DNA from: Parasphingopyxis sp.
Lineage (GTDB): Bacteria; Pseudomonadota; Alphaproteobacteria; Sphingomonadales; Sphingomonadaceae
Direction of reading: 5' to 3'
DNA length: 64,000 bases
Assembly (NCBI RefSeq): GCF_028279465.1
Contig: NZ_JANQNS010000015.1
Coordinates: 744,001-808,000, forward strand
The notes under the pieces were generated by a model that did no database searches, had not been told where the DNA came from, and saw nothing but the letters and a program-made list of their open reading frames with translations. Numbering within the stretch: the first letter of the stretch is position 1; every line of letters begins with the position of its first letter. Positions 34,963 to 45,100 of this stretch are shown here, piece after piece. The translations under genes were made by a program, and so were the position numbers.

Positions 34963-35640
34963 CTAAACGGCTTCCGCCGCCGCCTCGCTTTTCGCGACTT
35001 CGCCCGCGATATGGCGGAAGGCCTTTTCGAAGACTTCCGGCGGCTGGCCGCCATTGATTACATATTCGCCATTGACGATGATCGTCGGGACCGACTGGAT
35101 GCCGCGCCCGCGCTGATGGGATTGGGACTGGCGGACATGGCCCGCATAGTCCTTCCCGGCCAGTATCTCGCGCGCCTGCACGCCATCGAGCCCGACGGAC
35201 TCCGCGATTTCCGCCAGCGTCTCATGATCGCCCATATTCTTGCCGTCGGTAAAATAGGCCGTGAACAACGCATGTTTAAGCGCGCGCTGCTTACCCTCCT
35301 CCATCGCCCATTCGAGCAACCGGTGCGCATCGAACGTATTATAGATGCGAAAACCCTCGCCCGCGTTCATCGTGAACCCGGCTTCTTCAGCACGTGCCTG
35401 GATCTCGCCACCGCGCCGCTTCGCCTCGTCCGGCGATATCCGGTATTTGGTCGCGAAATAATCGGCTCGGTCCATGCCTTCAGGCGGCATGTCCGGATTG
35501 AGTTCGAACGGCTCGAACCGGATATAGGGCTCTATCTCTTCGCCGATCGCGGCCAGCGCCGTCTCCATGTTGCGCAGCCCTACGACGCACCAAGGACAAG
35601 AGATATCGGAAACGAAATCGATCTTGAGTTGCGTTGCCAT
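34963..35640 (-). CDS. FrnE-like DsbA-family oxidoreductase
   Basis: 225 residues with a CAGGAG site before the ATG at 35640. Thioredoxin-fold protein of the DsbA/FrnE/HCCA-isomerase group: CPWC active site at 15-18 (SDISCPWCVVG), a long helical insert, and the cis-Pro loop in QSVPTIIVNG. No signal peptide, so it acts in the cytoplasm, as FrnE-type disulfide isomerases do. The gene converges with the acyl-CoA ligase (13 bases apart). Role in oxidative stress or polyketide-like isomerisation is possible; the CxxC favours redox chemistry. Confidence 0.9.
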   Translation of the reverse strand: MATQLKIDFVSDISCPWCVVGLRNMETALAAIGEEIEPYIRFEPFELNPDMPPEGMDRADYFATKYRISPDEAKRRGGEIQARAEEAGFTMNAGEGFRIYNTFDAHRLLEWAMEEGKQRALKHALFTAYFTDGKNMGDHETLAEIAESVGLDGVQAREILAGKDYAGHVRQSQSHQRGRGIQSVPTIIVNGEYVINGGQPPEVFEKAFRHIAGEVAKSEAAAEAV

Positions 35641-35709
35641 GACGGACTCCTGAGAATGGATCGGACGCGCTCGGGGACTCGCGGAGGAACATCCATATCA
35701 TAGTTGGAG

Positions 35710-35738
35710 TTGACCTCCCAACGCGCTGTCCCTAAGTG
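35710..35738 (+). promoter_or_regulatory. putative promoter of tRNA-Glu
   Basis: TTGACC at 35710-35715, a 17-base spacer and TAAGTG at 35733-35738, ending 26 bases before the tRNA 5' end. The -35 is close to consensus; the -10 is weak. Confidence 0.35.
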
Positions 35739-35764
35739 AGCCGCCCCGCAAGCACGCTTGCCAT

Positions 35765-35839
35765 GGCCCCTTCGTCTAGCGGTTAGGACGCGGCCCTCTC
35801 ACGGCTGAAACACGGGTTCGAGTCCCGTAGGGGTCACCA
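35765..35839 (+). tRNA. tRNA-Glu (anticodon CTC)
   Basis: 75 bases including encoded CCA. The acceptor GGCCCCT pairs with AGGGGTC, the D arm contains TAGCGGTTAGGA, the anticodon loop CTCTCAC carries CTC, and the T arm is CGGGTTCGAGTCCCG. The sequence TTCGTCTAG after the acceptor is typical of bacterial tRNA-Glu. A 26-base copy of its 3' end occurs at 35928. Confidence 0.95.
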
Positions 35840-35927
35840 GCTTTTTCTCCCTCCTTCAGACTGTCGAAACGGGCAGAGCGTCGAACCCGTGTCCTTTTTC
35901 TCGACGGATGGGCGGGCCCATCCTTCA

Positions 35928-35953
35928 GGGTTCGAGTCCCGTAGGACTCACCA
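35928..35953 (+). repeat. duplicated tRNA-Glu 3' end (possible attachment-site remnant)
   Basis: 26 bases starting GGGTTCGAGTCCCGTAGG and ending in CACCA match 35814-35839 at 24 of 26 positions and lie 114 bases downstream of it. The bases before it form a hairpin (GGATGGG...CCCATCC, 35906-35922) rather than an anticodon arm, so it is not a second complete tRNA. A tRNA 3' duplication is what integrases leave; no integrase gene is present, so the element may have been lost. Confidence 0.6.
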
Positions 35954-36120
35954 AATATTTAGAGCTCCTCTGCCCCTGACCGGGCGAACTGGCGCGACTA
36001 GAAAACTACGTCTGCTCTAGGGCTTTGAACGGCGGCCCACCGCGCATCAATTACGATGTCAGATCGAAGCACCCTTAGAGCGTCGTGCAGTACACTAAGA
36101 TATCGACAGATCTGTTGCGT

Positions 36121-39100
36121 CTAAACAAATGTCTCTTGGAAACTTATGGCCGCCTCGCCTGCGTCGAAAGCCATATCCAGCGCGAAGTCAGGACCCGATT
36201 CCGCACCCTGATCTTCAAACGCCTGCTTGCCCACACTCCCAAAATCTTGAATATCGTCGTCCGCGAGTACGGGCATATCAAAATCTGTCGGAGCGCGGCC
36301 TATTGGGCGCTCATAACTCAAGATCATAGCCGATCGATCAACGCTGAACGTTATCTCGTTCGCGCTATCTTCGCTAAGCTCCCGAAGGTAAATCGCGTCC
36401 GCACCCTCAGAAGAATTTGCGATTCCTGCCACAGGAGCGATCTCTGTCATTTCCGCGCTATCCAAAGCGGGCGCCTCAGGCAACACTGTAGCAGTCATGA
36501 CGCTATCGTTGCCTTCAAACGATACTATTTGCAGAGATTGCGGTGTCTCCGCCGGCCAGAAAAGATCGTCATAGCCATCAAGATATATGAGGCCGGAGTC
36601 AGTCTGGCGAACGACAAACATGTCATCCGCTGAAGTCGCAGATTGATCAAACGAAGGCAGAGACATCATCGCCGCGGACTGTCCGCTTTGCCCCGACACG
36701 ATCAGCTCGATATCCGCCTTGGAATAAGAGGCTTCGCCGGCTTCCGAGAAGCTGATCTCTTCGATCGACCAATCGCCACTTCCGGTCCAGAATTGCCACA
36801 GGACTTCTATCTCGCTGGCGTCAGGCAGTGTGATGATGAGGCTGTCGCCGCTCTGCGAGAAAGTAAGATCGTTTCGGAAGATACCGGAGCCCATCTGGAT
36901 CACGTCGTAACCGGCGCTTTCCGACTCCTCGATCACATCTTCTCCGTCGCCAAGATTGAACAGATATGTATCGGCGCCATCGCCACCCTCCATCCGGTCA
37001 TTCCCGGCTTCACCGGCAAGCGTATCGTCGCCAACATCGCCTTGCAGCAAATCATCACCGGCGGCTGCGTAGATAATATTGTTCTCCTCGCCGCCGACCA
37101 GCGTATCAGCCCCTGCTGTCGGTTTGAGGGTCGCTTGTTCAATATCGAATTTCGACATCGCGGTTTCGCCCGCTTCGGCAAACGTTATCTGGTCAATCGC
37201 CCAGTCACCGCTTCCGATCCAGATTTGCCACATCAGCGTGATTTTATCGCCATTCGGCAGAGCAATATCGACATCGTCGCCATTACGCGTAATGTCCAAA
37301 TCAGACTTGAGAATCCCGGCACCGAAATGAAGCGTGTCGAAATCGACATCCGCAGTTTCCTCGATCACATCCTGACCGTCGCCGGTATTGAATATGTAGG
37401 TATCTGCCCCGACCCCACCTTCCAACTGGTCGTTTCCAAGGCCACCCGTGAGCTGATCGTCACCGCCCAAAGCCATAATCGTATCATTTCCGGCCAGCCC
37501 GTTGAGCGTATCATTTCCTTCCGTGCCATCGATTTGATCGTCACCCGTGGTGGCATATGGGACGGCCATATTTTGCAGGTCGGACGGTGTCCAAATCGTA
37601 CCGTCGTCGAAAACGACCTGTTCGATTTGGTCATGTTTCGAACCATCGAGTGTGTTCCAGATCGTAATTGCATCGTTCGATCCGGCAAAGGTTAGGATCA
37701 CCGCATCGCTGCCGGACGGACCATGCATTACTGTCGTCACTGTTGGGTCATAACCGTGGATCAGAAGGCGATCTGTGTCATGATTTCCGTTGTCGTCAAT
37801 CAACATACTTCCGTCGCCGGCATTGAAGACGTACGTGTCAGAACCATCTGAGCCGTGGAGCGTATCATCACCCAAACCGCCCGTGATCGTATCGTTGCCG
37901 TTACCGCCTGTGACCGTATCGTCGCCAGCACCGCCGATGATTATATCATCGCCATTGCCTGCGGTAATTGTGTCGTTACCGGCACCACCGTCGATCAGAT
38001 CGACAGCGTGAGAACCTTTGATCGTATCATCGCCTGACGTCTGCTGGCCGAGTACGTAGGCGGCTGCCAGCTGCGTCTCATCCCACACCGTGCCGTCGGC
38101 AAAGCGCACCTCTTCGATGCCCGCATCACTCCACCACTGGTTCTCGAGCTTGATCGAACCTGCCGTTCCGTTGAAGCTGATCAGCACATCATCGAAATCA
38201 CTCATCGAGGCGAAAAGCAGATCTCCCGGCGCGATCCCAGCGCCCAGTTCCAGCACATTGTCTCTACTGCCGCGATAGTCGTAGACGATGTCGTCGCCAT
38301 CGCCGAGATTGTAGATATAGGTATCTGAATCACGGGCGCCTTCCAGCTGATCATCACCAAGGCCGCCGGTGATTACGTCATCGCCATAGCCGGTATAAAT
38401 AGTATCATTGCCGGCACCGCCATCGACGATATCGGCAGCGTTAGACGCTTTGATCGTATCATCGCCTGAGGTCTGCTGGCCGAGCACATATTCGGCGGCA
38501 AGAGTGGCTTCGTCCCAGATGGTGCCGTCGTCGAACCGTACCTCTTCGATGCCCGCATCGCCCCACCACTGGTTCTCGAGCTTGATCGAACCTGCCGTTC
38601 CGTTGAAGCTGATCAGCACATCGTCGAAATCGCTCATCGAGGCGAAAAGCAGATCTCCCGGCGCAATGCCTTCGCCGAAGACAAGCGCGTTGGTGCGCGT
38701 ACCGTAATAGTCGTGAACAACGTCATCGCCGTCGCCGAGATAGTAAAAATATGTGTCTGCACCTTTGCCGCCATTAAGCTGATCGTCACCCGGGCCGCCG
38801 GTGATTATGTCATCGCCGTCTTTCGCATTGACGGTATCGTTACCGCCATGAGCGTTGATGATCTCGTCCAGGGCGGTGCCCGTAAGTGTCTCGCCGGCGG
38901 CCGTTCCCTCGATCGATGGCAATAGGCTCAGGAGATGATCGTCATTCCAGATCGTGCCATCGGCGAATTCGACGGTTTCAATTTTCCAGCTGCGATGGCC
39001 GGTAAGCTGACCGGTCAACGTGACGGAACCCGTGCCTCCCGAGATTTCGAGGATCATGTCCGTCGGTGTCGTGGTAGAGCGCGTTACGGTTATGTCCGAT

Positions 39101-42100
39101 GGGGCGATACCTGCCCCGAAAATCAGTTCGTCGTTACCATTGCTCCAATAATACCGGTAGTCAGAGATGACGTCATGGCCATCGCCTGAGTTATAGATAT
39201 AGGTATCGTTGTCCTCGCCGCCCTCGAGCAAGTCGTCGCCTGTACCGCCCTCGAGGATATCGGCACCACTATGACCAATAAGATTGTCGTTTCCAGCGCC
39301 GCCGATCAGCAGATCATCGAATGTTGTTCCGGAAATTAAATCATCGCCGGCGGTAGTTTCGGCTGCCGTCATCATGACCGCCAAGTCTGTCGAGTCCCAA
39401 ATCGTGCCGTCAGCGAACTCGACATAATCCAACGTCCATTCGCGACCGCCGAATATCTGATTTTTCAGGGTTACCGAGCTCTCACCCCCGTTGACGGACA
39501 GTAGCATGTCTTCGGCACCTGGCTCGGGACGGGAAACTACGACATCGGATGGATCGATACCGGCACCGAACAGCAATGTGTCGCCGCTGCTCCCCCAATA
39601 ATAGGCAAAGTCGGCAATGGTGTCGTGGCCATCGCCAATATTGTGAACGAAAACGTCGCCGCCGCGCCCACCGTCCAAAATGTCGTTGCCTAAGCCTCCC
39701 TCCAGCGTATCGCTCGTGTAGAAACCGAGAAGATTGTCATCGCCATCTGTCGATTGCAGCAATGCGATTTGTATATCGGTCTTCGTCTTCGCAGTGCCAT
39801 CTGCAAAGGTGAAGTTTTCGACATCCCACCATGTCGTCGTGCTCGTGTTATTAATCGTCGACCATTCTTTCGGTATGATGATCTTGTCCTGGGTGCCGGC
39901 GATGGAAATCTGCAGCTCGTTGCCGTCGCGCGCGAATATCAAATCCTCCCAGGCGATATTCTCGCCGAACTGGACCGTGTCGTTCTCCGAATAGTTGGCG
40001 TTATCGACATCCTCATAGATGGTGTCGACGCCGTCACCGATGTTGAAGACATAGGTATCGGCGCCGTCCTCTCCCCACAGCTCGTCATCGCCGTAACCGC
40101 CTTCGATAATGTCCGCCGTTCCATAACCGACAATCACATCGTCGCCTGCAGTTCCCTTCATGAACATCTGACGAAGGTCGGTATCCGTAAGGGTCGTTTC
40201 GGTGGCTTCAGCGAATGTGATCTGATCGACAGATTTATCGGTCGTGCCGAAAGAGAATTGAGAGACTAGAGTCACTCTATCGCCGCCAGAATGCGTGATG
40301 ACGAGATCTGTTCCCGACCGTTCGAAAGTAAGGTCGTCGAAGAAGATGCCAGTGCCAAAATGCAGCGTATCGAAATGCGGATTCAGAACGTAGCTCTCGC
40401 CCTCGATGATAACATCGTCGCCGTCTCCGAGATTGAAAAGATAGGTATCCGATCCATCGGCACCCACGAGCGTATCGTTGCCGGGCCCTCCGTGAAGCGT
40501 ATCGTTGAATATCGAGCCCTTCAGATAATCGTCGCCAGCGCCTCCGGTTGTGAGCACGTCCACAATGTCCTGATAGCTCATGCTGTCGACGACGGCGCTT
40601 GAGGAATCGAGAAACTCGATCGTTTCGATCGCGCGCCACACTTCCCAATTATGTTGCGTGAATTGCCCCTCAACCGTTATCGACCCGCCTACACCGCCAT
40701 CGATGAGTATCACCAGATCATTGTCTTCGCGTTGGAAACTAAGATCCGAACGCGTTACGGTATCATCGAATACGATTTTGTCATTGCCTCCCGCGTCGTT
40801 ATGGACCGGCTCGCGGATGACGTCATTGCCGTCGCCATAGCTGAATTCGTAGGTGTCACTGGCCTTGCCAGCGTCGAGTATGTCGTCGCCTGGGCCGCCA
40901 TTCAGAACCTCAGACCCCGCCGTTCCAACAAGATGGTCATCGCCGGGCGTGCTCTGAAGCAGGATTGTCAAGACATCCGATTTCGTGAGCTCCGATCCGT
41001 CCTCGAAGCGGAAAACCTCGATGTCACGCCAAGTGAACCAGTTGTTATATGACCACTGTCCCGCAATGGTCAGGCTATCTCCAGTAGCGACGCCAGAACC
41101 GTCGAGAAGGTTTATAATCAGATCATTGCTGTTGCGTGCGAAATCGAGATTCGCCAACGCAATCCCCGCGCCGAATTCAACTGCATCATAGTCGCCATAG
41201 AGGACATTGCTTACGCTTTCCTCTATCCGATCATTACCGGCGCCAAAGCCGAATTCGTAGACATCTCCGCTATTGCCGCCTCTCACAATGTCATCGCCGG
41301 CGCTCGCGCCAAACCGATCGGAAAGCGCAAAGCCCTCGGCTACATCGTTGCCGCTTGTCGTGTTCTCCGCAATTACACGTTGGTTCAATTCATCCGCGGT
41401 CAGTGTAGTGCGGCCGCCACTACCGTCATCATACTCAAGTTGCTCGATCCGACTTTTGCCAAAGGCTCCGAAAACGCCGGTCTGTATGAACGAATTCTGC
41501 GATTGGAGAGTAATGGTGGATGCGATGTCGTGGGGATCATTCGGGTCATCGATAGTAATGATCAAATCGGTCCCCGATGCAGAAAAGCTCAGGAAATCCT
41601 CAGTGATGCCAGTTCCCAAGGATACAGTATCGGGCGTACTGTCGACTGAGACAAAGCCGACCCCGAGCAAACTGTTGCTGTTGTCGTGGATGATGTCGTT
41701 GCCATCGCCGAACTCGTAGACATAACGGTCGCCAGTTCCGCGACCCGACATGTAATCGTCGCCCTTCCCGCCGGTCAGCGTATCGGCGGTCAGATCCCCC
41801 CACAGACTGTCATCGCCATCCGTGCCGGTCGTAACGTCTACCAAAATGTCCTGCCAGCTTAGGCGAGTGCCGTCGGCGAACTCGAACCATTCGACGCGAT
41901 CCATCCATTGCGCACCGAGCACGCCGGTTTGGAAGCTCGAAAACTGATTCAAGACGGTTAGGGTCTCGCCCGTGGACTCCAATGTAATGGTAAGGTGCGG
42001 ATCGACAGAAAGCCGCGAAAAAACAACGTCCGCCGGATCAATATCAGGTGCGAACACGACTGTGTCGGCGCCATGCTCTAGCGATAATCCACCCAAACCA

Positions 42101-45100
42101 ACGTCGACATCGATATAGCTGGATTGTTCGTCAATACTGTCATTGCCGAAACCGGAACCCCAGAAATATGTGTCGGCACCATCGCGCCCGATCATCAGAT
42201 CATCGCCCGCGCTGGCATAGAATAGATCGTCATCGCCAAAGCCAGTCGTAACGTCATTTCCGTCCGTTGTTTCGGCTTCGATGATCTTTTGCTGAATATC
42301 CTTTGACGAGTAGCTGTCGCCATAATGGCGGAAAGCGAAGAGCTCGATCCGGCTATTGGGTGACCAGATATGATTATAGCCCAACGATCCATACGAGAAC
42401 TGGCCATCGACCAGGATGGAATCGCCCGATGAACCGATAGTGATCAGCAAGTCGCTCGAATTGCCCGGCGCCCGTGAAAAAGTAATGTCGTCCGGTGCAA
42501 TGCCATCGCCGAATATCAGCATGTCGGCAGCGCTGAGCAGTGGATTGCTTTGATTGTCGATAATCGTATCGCTGCCGTCTCCAGCGTCGAAAACGTAGAG
42601 ATCGCCGTCGTCCCCGCCCTTCAAAGTGTCGTTGCCAGCGCGTCCCTGGAAGACATCCGTATGCATGGTGCCTTCCATGACATCGTTGCCAGCGGTACCC
42701 TCGCCGACCGCGATGGCGATATCCGGCAGCTCCATGAGACCGCCATCGGCGAACTGGATTTCTTCGATACCGCGATTGTCGCTCAGCACGACGTCTGCGG
42801 CGAGCGGTACGACATCGGCAAACTGCCCCAGCACCGTCACGGTATCGCCGGTTGCCGTAACCGTGATGACAAGATCATCGCCTATGCGCTCGGCTGAGAC
42901 CCCGTCCTTGTTGACATCGATGAAGCGAATGCGATCGCCGCTGACGCCGCCTTCCACATCGTCGATAATCACATCGCCGAAACCGCTCTTGAGCAAATAC
43001 ACATCCTGCCCGCTTCCGCCGTCAACGGTGTCGCCATCGCCGATGTCGGAGAAAATCGTGCCTCCGCCATTCTGCGTCAGCGTTTCAGCCGCAGCGGTGC
43101 CGATCGTCAGATTATCGATGCCCAGAGCCGGCGCGAGTTCCGCCAATGTGAGTGGCGAGCCGCTATCGATAATCGCCGTTTCGAGCTGCGCTGCGGCGAA
43201 ATCATCACGGACCAGATTATTATCGAATCGCCGCGCACCATCATGCAGGGCACGCAAGAGCTCGCCCCATTCATCCCACTCAGCCAGAGCTGTCGCCGGC
43301 GTGCTCGAAAGTCCGCTCAGGATGGCGGAATAAGTGTCCGCGAGGCCGCCGGCACCATCGATCAGGATGAGATCGCGGCCTTCGTCATAATTGAGGCCGG
43401 AAAATTGCGAGAGACCGCTCGCCTGCACCACGAGACTGAGCGTCAAACTCTCCAGCGTATCGGCCCAGAGCGTTTCAAGCTCATCAACATTATCGGTTAG
43501 CACATCGCCGGTCTGCGGATCGCGCGGCGCGATCTCCTGACCCGCGAATTCTTCGAGAAAGGCGAGCTTGCGCGCATCGAAGCCGCCGCTGCCGATCGGG
43601 TCGGCGGTTACGCCGTCAACATCCGCCCATGCATAGAGGATCGCCTCCGCATCCGCCTTGAGGACCGAAAGATCGGTCGTCGTCAGCGCATCGAACGCCT
43701 GTACCTGTGCGAGCAGCCCGGCATCTTCGCTCATCGCGATACGCAGGTCGGCGACGGTTCCGAACCCGCGCAATTCGGGTAGCGCCGCGGCGGCTGACGA
43801 AACCGTCGTCGCGCCCAGATACTCGGTCGAGACCTGACTGATATCGAGCACGACATCGCCCGCATTGATCGTAGTGCCGTCGGTCAGTGTCACCGCGCCC
43901 TCGGCGGTAATCAGATTGCCGCCGATCTCGCCTGTCTCAGGTGTCGAGGTTGTCAGCGAAATCGAGGCGATATTGAGCGCGGCCAGCGAAAACAATTCGC
44001 CCGCATCGGTCTCACCATCGCCATCGAGATCGCGCCAGACCTGCAGCTGCGAGAACACCGCATCGTTCGCGTCGATCACGCCGTCCGCGTTGCCGTCATG
44101 CGTCGCAAGCTCGGCAAACCCCGTCTGCGTCTCGTCCCCGAAAAACTCCGTGGAGTCGTCAACGATGCCGTTGGAATTGGCGTCGAGCACGAGGAAGCCA
44201 TCATCGGGCCGCACCCAGCCCGACTGCTCGGCAAAACCATCCCCGTCGAACTCGAAATAGACGGCAGAGTTGGCAAGCGTCGTCAGCTCATACCCATCGC
44301 CGTCGAGATCGAGGACGATGGGGTCCCAACCCTGGAATCCAACGCCGAAGCCGGCTTTCAAAGCGAGGTTGATGAACTGAAGTAGGTCCTGCTTGTTTGA
44401 ATCTTCTTCTGCGCTTGCTCTGCCGCCTCTCGAAGCCTCGAAGGCCACAACTCCAGCGCTCGCTGCACCGCTGTCCAGATCGAGACTGTAATTCTCAATC
44501 TTCGCAACACCGCCCAAACCGTAACCAATATTGATACCGAGACTGCCATCTTCGTAGCTTTTGAAGCTGGCGAATTTCATTGTTACGCTATCAACGAAGA
44601 ACGCAGCAGCACTTAATATGCTTGAACCGATAACCGGAAAGGCGGTCATCAATGTGGAAAAGGGCGCCCAATAGGCCGTGTTGCCTTCCATCCACCATTG
44701 CTTGGTGCCACCGACTATCGGAATGCCCGCCATGAAGATCTGATCATCGGATGAGCCGTCCGTAACGATGGCATTAGAGCCAATATGGAAGAAGTCCTTA
44801 CCGCTACCGCCGGCCATTAACGTCGCAAAACCACCAGCCACTAGAACGTCGTCGCCAGCACCACCGTCCAACTGATTGACATCAAAGATACTAAAGAAGT
44901 CGTCGCCTTCGCCGGCAAATAGCCAGTCGTCACCCTCGCCACCTTTCAGATGATCCCAGCCACCACCGCCATTAAGGACGTCGTTGCCAGCGCCTCCTTC
45001 TATGTAATCGGCACCACCGTGACCCAGCAGAATATCGTCGCCGCCTTCGCCGTAAATATAGTCAGCGCTGGCTGTTCCTCCATAATTATTTGAAGAACTT

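Noticed and set aside
35860-35953. possible second tRNA gene after tRNA-Glu
   Set aside because: Only the T arm and 3' acceptor side match; the bases before them form a plain hairpin and give no D arm or anticodon arm.
36643-37695. 350-codon plus-strand frame opposite the RTX gene
   Set aside because: It mirrors the RTX repeats on the other strand, has no start signal, and similar antisense frames recur along the whole repeat region.
36900-42700. regularly spaced repeats that could suggest a CRISPR array
   Set aside because: Repeats are of unequal length, are in one long open frame and encode glycine/aspartate nonapeptides of an RTX protein.
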